Source of the DNA: Nautilus pompilius
Taxonomy: Eukaryota; Mollusca; Cephalopoda; Nautilida; Nautilidae
NCBI GenBank assembly: GCA_018389105.1
Contig: JACATO010001130.1
Span: forward strand, 59,310-123,309
Reading direction: 5' to 3'
Length of the DNA: 64,000 bases
Each line of letters opens with the position of its first letter. The first letter of the stretch is position 1. Made by a program: the position numbers and the translations under genes. The notes under the pieces were generated by a model, which made no database searches, was not told where the DNA came from, and worked only from the letters and a program-made list of their open reading frames with translations. Positions 55,191-64,000 of the stretch are shown piece by piece.

Positions 55191-57207
55191 CGGACCTTGC
55201 TATAGCTGAAAACGCAAACCTAAATTCCCTTAAGGTCTCGTTCTCTCCTGTTTGTTTTATTTTTTTTCTCTACTTTTTACACGATTAAAACCTGGTACTT
55301 AATGAAAAGAAAGAAAACTTACGGGCGAAATGGTAAAAATTTCTGACGAATTTTTTGCCGTTTTTCTTTTTAAAAAAATATCTGTATTTTTACTATCGGA
55401 TAATCGCTAGCACCTTTCGGAAGGAACCGGCCGACTGGAAATGATTCCTTCTATAAACGCGAGCCAGGTGGCAGCACTGACGCGATTACGTCAAAAAGAC
55501 ACGCTCAAGCCTAATTTTCTCAATTCACACACACACACACCGAATAGCCGGGTTTCCCTCCCCTCCCGACTGTGTTCGCTCAGACTGGCGTTGGAATTAT
55601 GCCACCCTGTTTCTCTGAATGCCTGCAGAAGTTAGAGCTTTTGGGCAAACCGAATTATTCCTCGAAGAACGTCAAAGAGATGGTTTTTAATTTTAAAAAA
55701 AAAAAAAAAAAAAATTCACGATAAGATTCTCCTGACATTTTCTGCTGAGCATCCTCCGCCCGATCTTGTTTAAATCGAAACAAGATAAATGGAGAGAACA
55801 ACCTGCTTAGTTTTATATACCTGCGTATATTATTTTAAAATAAATCAAAGGTAATTTCTATCAGCCTAATTCTATGGCTAACAAATCCTATTTATGAATT
55901 GGTTTTCGGGTTACGTTTTAAGCTTCTGAAATAATTTGCTATGAAATACAAACCATATTAGAGTTGTCTCCCTTAAGACCTTTTGTAGTTTGTTAATTAT
56001 AAGGTTTAGAAACTTTTTATTTAATTAGAATTTTAAAAAACCAAAACAAAAACAACATATTAGACAGCACTGCTCCTTTCAAGAATAGACAGTGCAGTTA
56101 TATCTTGACCGGGTTTCTGGTTAATACACAAATGTAAAGTTTTGCAGATAACTCCGTTAAAGAAAATCAGAACAGTTTAGTAGACTAGCCACCATTTGGG
56201 ATCAGCCGGCTAGACAGTTCGATTATCGAAATCGATTTTTTTTTTTATATCCCATCTTCTGTTTCGTGCAGATGGATATAAATAAATATTATTTTCTAAA
56301 CAAAAAAAAAAAACAACAATCTTTAATGGCAGAGAAGGAAGATGAATGGAAACCGCCTTTAAGGGGGTACGTGTCTGACTTTAAGGTAACGGGCAGTCGA
56401 CGTCATGTCGGCACGGCGCAAAGGCGGTGCTTTTGGCTTTCTTACCGCCGTCAATTAAAGATGAACTTCCGTCGTTCACCGTCATCTCTCTGTAGCTGGG
56501 GGTCCCAACCTGGCTGAACGATCTTTTCACTTATCATCAGAAGTCGCTCTCTGCTTGGTTTACATTCGGTACCAGTTTTTTTTTGGTGGGGCGGGGCTGA
56601 TGAATTACTGACACTATTCCTTCTTCACTGTGCTGTCTATTTATTAGATTAATTAATCTACTGCATTTAAAAATGGAAGAAAAAAATCTTAAGTCCTTAA
56701 TGTTCAAACAAAGCTTTAGTCGAAATAGAAGATAATGTTTATGAGAACGGGGATAATGGTATGTTTATATATATATATTAAAAAATCAAGTTTTACTGAA
56801 TTTACGTCTTTTAATTTCCCACGTGATGTATTTAGACGCATAACTAATTAATCCTTTCAAGTTTCCTTATCTCCCAATATAAAAATACCAAAAACATGAA
56901 TCATTTCATTTTTCAAAATGATTTATCACGAGAACTGCTGAACCTTTTTGGTATTTTTCTTTAAAGTCTAAATTTTAATAAAAAAGGAGAAGAAGAAACT
57001 AGTGGTTTTCCGTTCGGTAGATCTTGCTGACCAGAGTCTGGCCAATATCGGTAACGTCTCCTAAATCAGATCGCTTGCTTATGTTTGACTGAGCTCGAAT
57101 CTGTCTTTACTTCGTCTGTAGCGACTGACAGAGGATGAGCCGGGAGCGCGTTGTCAGGTGATATTAACACGACTTTTGATGTACAGCGGGTGTGGACAGC
57201 AAAGACC
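55191..57207. other. Unannotated AT-rich stretch
   Basis: (CA)n at ~55530-55540, an A-run at ~55696-55714, an A-run near 56301-56312 and (TA)n near 56768-56779. The 105-codon plus frame that precedes this stretch (54701-55018) and an 83-codon frame (56266-56517) are not recognised. Confidence 0.45.
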
Positions 57208-57341
57208 ATCTCTACAAGGCTCCAGCTTTATCTTTTATATACAGACGATCGCCGTAAGTAAATCAGCGCCGTATTCGCTGTATGGACGGGATGGCGACTG
57301 CCCCAGTGATTGGCCAGGCCCGAGCTGAGTCGTGATTGGCC
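57208..57341 (-). promoter_or_regulatory. TATA plus twin CCAAT core promoter candidate
   Basis: Reading the minus strand: GCCAATCA at 57341-57334, GCCAATCA at 57315-57308, then TATATAAAAG at 57241-57232, predicting a start near 57203-57210. The CCAAT boxes lie 67 and 93 bp upstream of the TATA box, the usual layout for NF-Y plus TBP promoters. A 47-codon frame starts with ATG at 57210-57208. Its product is unknown, and the ATG is too close to the predicted start for a normal leader. Confidence 0.4.
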
Positions 57342-59288
57342 CCGACGCTCTTAAACTTCTCGCGTTAGATGGTTGCCGTGAGCTGGAAAAAAACAGGATG
57401 TCGTCCCCCTGGTGAATCCCTATCGAGAAAACGTCACGATTCCTTCAGACCGCAGCACCAATGCAAACCAACTGTTTTATTTTGCCTTGGCTTCAGGTTG
57501 CCATCAATGGAAATCCTCTTGCTGGACGGCAGCACGCTCACGCGGCCTCTGTCTGAGAACTGCGGGAACCTGGGCTGATCGGGGCGGGGGTAGGGCAAGG
57601 ATGATGAGTGCTAAAAGGACGGAGGACTTGATAGCTTCTATTCCATTCACCGAAGTCGTGGCTTGCGTCTTTCCGCTCAGTTCTGTGGAGGTTATGGCTT
57701 CTCTTGAATTGGACAATCACTCTGTTGTCACCGGTCGCCAGCCGAAAACCCGGTGCCTTAAAGATTTCCCCAAACCGGTACCAACGTCTCATTTCCAAAC
57801 TTTGCGATTCCTTTCGGAGTCTGCCAGTCTCCGCGATTCCCTTGCTCGTAGTATGGATGTTCGCAGACTGTGGTTTTCTCTCTTCTTACAGTTAGCAGTC
57901 ACGCACTTACCGTGTGAACAGAATGGCCTCTTATGCCACAACCGGTGTAGTGTGAAGTAAATTCGGTGTAAAGACCCTTACTGAGGGTGTGTCTATTTCA
58001 GTCGTAAAATGTACACTTTAATTCGCGTAGAGACTGATTTCTGGTGGTGGTGTTGTATGGCTAAATTTGCCAGACCGAAATACTCCGTAATAATCTTTTA
58101 TGACCGAAAACTGCCTGGACCGGAAAACAGGGTAGCAAGCTATGGTTGCGTACGTCCTATTTATAAATAGAAGAAGGAATAACAACCTCTCCCCCGACTG
58201 GAAACCATCAACCTGGATTAATAAATACAGAAATGCGCAACAACTAAACTAATTCTAATATCATTCCAATATTTTAATGTAACAGTAAAGATAAATTCTT
58301 AAGCGCAATAAATACGACACAATCTAATTGACAAGAAGGGGGAAAGGGAAAAGGTACTTAAGATGGACCGTAAACTTATTGGATATAATTGAAATCAGTT
58401 TTATACGTTGTCTGGCTGTTGATGTGAAAGCACTTACGAGAGAAGTTATAATGGATAATTGGAGATTGTCGCCCCACGTCAGCAACCCTATACTACGTCT
58501 AGGGTGGTGGACGGGTTAGGTTAGCTGTACGCAGGCCGACTTTCTGACGTCTTCTCTTGCTACAGTTAAGCGACCCTGTGCCCTTAATTTATTCGTTTTT
58601 TGAGAGTTAACCTGCCAGCCCCTTTGTGTGTGTGTGTTGTTTTTTTCGCTTTTAATCCTGATGAAGAATAACTTCTTAGTCGCGCGAATCACTTTGAGCC
58701 ATTCACAAACGGCGGAGGTCCTCGGCCCTGTATGCGGAACACTTGATGACTGCTATGCGTTCGGCTGGCTGGAAACCATCTTTATGAGAGCTCTTCAGCT
58801 AAGCTGAAATAAAGGAGAAAAAGTACACAACAAAGTAATTTCGTCACGACGCCCGGTTTTATTAGATGCGACTTGAACCGAACGAAAAGATAATCTTTCC
58901 TTCAGCTTTAATGATAGAAGATCGACGCATAAATAATCATTTGTAGTGCCATTTATTTTCCATTTTGCTTTATTGGATGAAAATACCGCGTAAAGATGGT
59001 TTCTCGGTTTTTTACGTCAGTCATTAAAGATGAAATAAAATGACTTTCTGTTCCTAATGATGCAGGGGAAATTACTTTTGGGTAACAGGGTATTATAATA
59101 AAGACTGACTGGGGGAGATCTGTGTGGTCATTTCCTAGAGAATAAACAAGACTGAAACCTTTCAAGAACTATGTCATTGGACGAAGACTCATCTTTAATT
59201 GCCAACATTAATAATAAAAACATAATAAAGAGCTGCCTGCATGGCAGTTTACGTGGCACTAAATATGAAGAAATAATAGTCTTTTAAT
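57342..59288. other. Unannotated stretch
   Basis: The 182-codon plus frame at 57412-57960 starts only at GTG (first ATG 57601), is also open antisense and matches nothing known. The rest is AT-rich with a short (GT)n near 58625-58638. Confidence 0.4.
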
Positions 59289-60697
59289 CCCCCTCTCTGT
59301 CTCTCTCTCTCTGTCTGTCCGTCCGTACTGACGTCGTCATCTCTCTGTCTGACTCCCCGTCCGTACCGACGTCGTCATATCTCTGTCTCTCTGTCTGTCC
59401 GTACCGACGTCGTCATCTCTCTGTCTCCCCGTCCGTACCGACGTCGTCATATCTGTCTCCCCGTCCGTACCGACGTCGTCACCTCTCTGTCTCTCTGTCC
59501 GCCCGTACCGACGTCGTCACCTCTCTGTCTCTCTGTCCGCCCGTACCGACGTCGTCACCTCTCTGTCTCTCTGTCCGCCCGTACCGACGTCGTCACCTCC
59601 TCCGTCCGTACTGACGTCGTCACCTCTCTGTCTCTCTGTCCGCCCGTACCGACGTCGTCACGTCTCTGTCTCTCTGTCCGCCCGTACCGACGTCGTCACC
59701 TCCTCCGTCCGTACTGACGTCGTCTCTCTCTGTCTGTCTCCCCGTCCGTACCGACGTCAATCATACTCTGTCTCCCCGTCCTCCCCGTCCGTACCGACGT
59801 CGTCACCTCTCTGTCTCTCTGTCCGCCCGTACCGACGTCGTCACCTCTCTGTCTCTCTGTCCGCCCGTACCGACGTCGTCACCTCTCCGTCCGTACTGAC
59901 GTCGTCACCTCTCTGTCTCTCTGTCCGCCCGTACCGACGTCGTCACCTCTCTGTCTCTCTGTCCGCCCGTACCGACGTCGTCACCTCTCCGTCCGTACTG
60001 ACGTCGTCATCTCTCTGTCTGTCTCCCCGTCCGTACCGACGTCGTCATATCTCTGTCTCCCCGTCCGTACCGACGTCGTCACCTCTCTGTCTCTCTGTCC
60101 GCCCGTACCGACGTCGTCACCTCTCTGTCTCTCTGTCCGCCCGTACCGACGTCGTCACCTCTCTGTCTCTCTGTCCGCCCGTACCGACGTCGTCACCTCT
60201 CTGTCTCTCTGTCCGCCCGTACCGACGCCGTCACCTCTCTGTCTCTCTGTCCGCCCGTACCGACGTCGTCACCTCTCTGTCTCTCTGTCCGCCCGTACCG
60301 ACGTCGTCCACCTCTCTGTCTCTCTGTCCGCCCGTACCGACGTCGTCACCTCTCTGTCTCTCTGTCCGCCCGTACCGACGTCGTCACCTCTCCGTCCGTA
60401 CCGACGCCGTCACCCCTCTCTGTCTCTCTGTCCGCCCGTACCGACGTCGTCACCTCTCTCTCTCTCTGTCCGCCCGTACCGACGTCGTCACCTCTCTGTC
60501 TGTCCGTCCGTCCGTACCGACGCCGTCACCTCTCTGTCTCTCTGTCCGCCCGTACCGACGTCGTCACCTCTCCGTCTCTCTGTCCGCCCGTACCGACGTC
60601 GTCACCTCTCTGTCTGTCCGTCCGTCCGTACCGACGCCGTCACCTCTCTGTCTCTCTGTCCGCCCGTACCGACGTCGTCACCTCTCTGTCCGTCTCG
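59289..60697. repeat. CT-rich satellite array 6, CGTACCGACGTCGTCACC core
   Basis: More than 30 units, most with a 38-bp period: CCGACGTCGTCACCTCTCTG followed by TCTCTCTGTCCGCCCGTA. Shorter units lack the CTCTGTCTCT segment. TACTGACGTC, the ancestral form, persists in a few units (~59325, 59609, 59713, 59893, 59997), while most read TACCGACGTC. The array is much richer in CpG than the other five. Several units have mutated CGACGTCGTC to CGACGCCGTC. Confidence 0.96.
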
Positions 60698-60990
60698 CCA
60701 CAGAAATGTCTGCAATCCACCGAAGACACCCTTTCCTCTGTAACCCGGGACAATAATCCTATTAAGGAAATTATTAATAATACGAAAAAAAACAACAACA
60801 AGCAAACAATTCGAATATGCGTGTTATAGACAGAGACGGTTCTCCTACTAACCCATCGCAAGGTAAGCCTGCGTCTCGGCGCCAAGTTACGGATCTCTGT
60901 ATCTCAATCTTTAACTGATATCCCGCTAATAATCCGGCCACCCACCGAGCCGCTGAGTAGAAATATCCCCATGAATACGTACAACAAAAC
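60698..60990. other. Flank of array 6
   Basis: Part of a 104-codon minus frame (60774-61088) of unknown product. No element recognised. Confidence 0.4.
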
Positions 60991-61020
60991 AGCCCGCCCC
61001 GTGATTGGCAGCCATTTTGT
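60991..61020. promoter_or_regulatory. GC box / CCAAT / YY1 cluster
   Basis: Within 30 bp lie CCCGCCCC (SP1-type GC box), GATTGG (inverted CCAAT) and GCCATTTTG (YY1-like on the minus strand). Such tight spacing is typical of TSS-proximal DNA. No attached gene is recognised. Confidence 0.4.
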
Positions 61021-63310
61021 GAGCGAGAACCTGCCACTGGTCCCTGTGCTAAATTTGGAGCAGCGCATTTAGACAACAACCATAGCAAAGAAGGGACGTA
61101 ACTCTGGCCGTCCGTGTTCGCTAATATAGAGAAATGTAATTAAGATTAACAACAACCGTATACATTTTGGTATTTAAAGAATTCCCAACGCAGAAATTAT
61201 TACGTAGTTCTTAAAGTCGATAACAAAGTACTTCGTCTATAGCGTTGTCCTATTTATTTATCTACTTTTCATAGTTGGGGATTATATTATCTCCACCTAC
61301 TTTCATTTTTACTTCGTTTGTTATATATATTGTTGTATTGACCTTTTCCAAGCTTGTCCATGTAGGATCTAGTATTTCTTCTCCACAAACCGTATCGAAA
61401 GGTTCTAATGGAAACTTTCAGACCTTTCACAGCATTTAAGAAAAAACCTGTTATTAACTCTGCCAGAGATCTGCTAGGTTCGCATCTTTTTGAACTGAGC
61501 GGTAGATCCGCACGTGCATGGCGGTTTGGAGATCTGGTCCACCCTAACAAGTTCTTAATAGTGCCGAAATTTTCTCGATGTCGTGATTCACGGTCCGGTT
61601 GATCAAGTCTCTTAGCTTTATTACCTGGTGAAGTGCTTCGTGCTCGGCCTTCAGGACGCACAGCGACGAGCGCTCCCGAGATATTTTACAAAATCAACAT
61701 CGGTTCCTCCATTAAAAAATGATAAGAATTCTACTTTTTTTTTTTTTATTATTTGCTATTTTGATGGGGGGTGGGGTTGAGTTACATCTTCCGTATCGAT
61801 GGCCAGGGTAATAAGCCGGCTCGGATCTGTCTCGATGTTATTTCTAGATTTATCTTTTACCTTGTGAACTTCTGCTTAACTCTTAATGTCGGCTACGAGT
61901 TTCTGGCTACGTCAATGAGTTATAAGAACGGGATCCGATATTAAACTCCGGGGTACTCTCCCAATCTTTAAATCGAAACATTGATTGTTTTTTAAATGTT
62001 AATAGGCGAGTTTCTTGTGTGTGTGTGTGTGTTTTTTAGTTAATTTATCTTGTGTTATTCGCATTAAAAAACCCAAAAGGCAGGAGTTGGGGCCATCAAG
62101 ACCCCATCTTAAGGCCTCTCGTCTGTTTACGTCTACACAGTAACTTCCTATTGTACAGCCAGGGGGGGTTTAAATATATATCTTGTATTTCTGACATCTA
62201 CTGGTATATAATGAGCCACTAGTGTTTAAAATTTCTTTAAGCCTACTTTTACGAATCCAATTTTTTTTTCAATACAAGTTTTTTAAACCCCCCGGCTTCG
62301 CCACCGTAAAAGACTCCCAAGGCCGAGATGGGCAGCCTCCCTGATCTTCAGCCTGGTAGATCCCTCCAAACCATTCCATTCGTATGTTTCCTTAGTGAAG
62401 TTCGGGCTTCCCGCCTGAACCGGGTAAGTTCTAATATTCGGGGGCTTCCGAGACCTCGCACTACTACTACTGTCAGCTGTATCACTGCAGAACAGTCTCT
62501 GGCTCGTTTGATCGCTTCATTTCGATTTGCCTGAAGACGGTCTTGCACTTGGAAGCTTTACATTTCCTTAGCCGTTTGTTCGAAAAGTTTCGCGTCGTTC
62601 CGAGAACTTTCTGGTTACGTATAAGGAACAAAACATACAGAAGGAGTTTTAGATCTGATCTCTGTTATAGACTGTATTGACTGATGTCTATGTCGCCATT
62701 ATTTATGATCTGGTTTCAGTGATGAAATTACTGCTCATACATTTTATCAAATGCATGTAAGAGATGGATATTTACATAAAATATTTTGGAAACAGTTTTT
62801 TTTTTGGTACTGAACGCTTCTGAAGTTAGTTCGCTGATGTATCGGTGCCAGAACCAGCACGAACGCTATAGAAGACACCACTTTACCCAATTATGACGCA
62901 CAACAAACTCCAGTAATCACTACACAGAACAAGACCGACAAGTGTCGTTGAGCACAAACTCTTTTGTGGCCTTTTTGGCAAGAAAACTAGGACGTCTCCT
63001 ATACGAAAATTGCTTTTATTGATGTATCAAATGGGATCTTAGTAACAGAACAGAGTTTCACTAAACGTTTCACACAAAAAGGAGCTATTAGCTGGGCCGG
63101 GTTAGGGCGGGCAGGTCCTCTGTACTTTCTAAGAACGGACCTGTCTTCAGCACATTTCTTGTGATAAAAATGATGAAAAGTTGCTAGCAACTGTGTCTGC
63201 ATAAGGGAAACTCAAATAGCCATGTAAAGAGGAATATTAAACGGAAGCTCTCTGATGTCTTTCGATATTCCACCTTATCGGAAAAGTAAGATAGTCAATA
63301 AAGGGGGATA
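61021..63310. other. Unannotated AT-rich stretch
   Basis: (TA)n near 61322-61329, a T-run at ~61735-61747, (GT)n near 62018-62031. The 124-codon minus frame (61287-61661) is unrecognised. Nothing else seen. Confidence 0.5.
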
Positions 63311-64000
63311 ACTCTCTCTCTGCTCTCTTTCGTCTCATCTCGTCATCTCTCTCTTCATCTCTCTCTCTTCATCTCTCTCTCTTCATCTCTCTCTCTCTCA
63401 TCTCTCTCTCTCTCTTCATCTCTCTCTCCCATCTCTCTCTTCTTCTCCTCTTCATCTCTCTCTCTCATATCTCTCTCTCATCTCTCTCTCTTCATCTCTC
63501 TCTCTCTTCATCTCTCTCTCTTCTTCATCTCTCTCTCTCTTCCTCTCTCTTTCTCTCTCTCTCTCTCTTCTCTTCTTCTCCTCTCTCTCTCTCTCTCTCT
63601 CTCTCTTCCTCCCTCCCTCTCTCTCTTCCTCTCTCTCTCTTCATCTCCTCCTCTCTTCTCTCTCCTCTCTTCCTCTCGTTCTTCTCTCTTCCTCTCGCTC
63701 TCTTCCTTCTCTCTCGTTCTCTCTCCTCTCTCTTCCTCTCTCATCTCGATCTTCTTTTATTCCTCCTCTCTCATCTCTTCCTCTCTCTCTCGCTTCATCT
63801 CTCTTCTCTTCTCTCTATCTTCTTTCATCTCTCTCTCATCTCTCTCTTATCCTCTCTCTCTCTCTTCATCCTCTCCTCTTCATCTCTCTATCGCTCTTCA
63901 TCTCTCTCTCTCTCTCATTCAAGCTCCTCGTCTCTTCTTCGCTCTCCTCTCTCTCGCCTCTTCCATCTCTCTCTCGTCTTCATCTCTCGAATCTCGCTTC
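63311..64000. repeat. CT-rich low-complexity array, runs off the window
   Basis: Irregular TTCATCTCTCTCTC units (14-18 bp) that decay toward the window end, with added CTTC, CGTT and CCTCC. There is no TGACGTC core. It resembles 33906-34484. Arg/Glu-rich minus frames are artefacts. Confidence 0.95.

Noticed and set aside
57412..57960. 182-codon plus-strand open frame downstream of CCAAT boxes
   Set aside because: Opens with GTG, first ATG at 57601, also open antisense, no domain. The promoter motifs nearby point to the minus strand instead.

Overview
This is a stretch of invertebrate (metazoan) nuclear DNA with no intact gene that I can identify. The case for a eukaryote is the lack of bacterial-style gene packing, the many microsatellites and minisatellites, decayed Tc1/mariner and pogo/Tigger transposases, a tRNA-derived SINE-like insertion, and a short TTAGGG tract. 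CpG is not visibly depleted outside the AT-rich parts, which fits an invertebrate. A mollusc or other lophotrochozoan is a reasonable guess but is not proven by anything here.

Layout. 1-480 is a CpG-rich, promoter-like edge. 886-1762 is the first of six long pyrimidine-rich tandem arrays whose units carry a TACTGACGTC core. The others lie at 12212-12791, 13539-14664, 29795-30410 (opposite strand), 50762-51801 and 59289-60697. Four further CT-rich tracts without that core lie at 23268-23360, 33906-34484, 47448-47612 and 63311-64000 (running off the window). Between them are AT-rich, apparently non-coding stretches. They contain a SINE-like element (9389-9690), an 85-bp degenerate repeat (16259-16500), a foldback inverted repeat (17237-17438), a 36-bp minisatellite that stays open in frame (19145-19697), a 32-bp array (28304-28479), a 116-bp array (31903-32928), three Tc1-like fossils (18476-18603, 21028-21568, 47792-48007) and one Tigger-like fossil (38890-40252).

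Regulatory-looking clusters, recognised by motif only, occur at 1875-1922 (E-box/CRE/CCAAT), 3586-3610 (CRE next to an RFX X-box), 7703-7714 (CLEAR-type E-box), 57232-57341 (TATA plus twin CCAAT, minus strand) and 60991-61020 (GC box/CCAAT/YY1). CTCF-consensus matches are scattered, and the one at 35240-35258 fits all 19 consensus positions.

The strongest candidate for something undescribed is the TGACGTCA-cored satellite superfamily. Well over 100 copies of a CREB/ATF-type palindrome or its derivatives sit in six arrays with different unit structures. The same octamer also recurs in the unrelated 36-bp minisatellite. Whether this reflects bZIP binding, a replication or recombination property, or only shared descent and slippage cannot be settled from the sequence alone.
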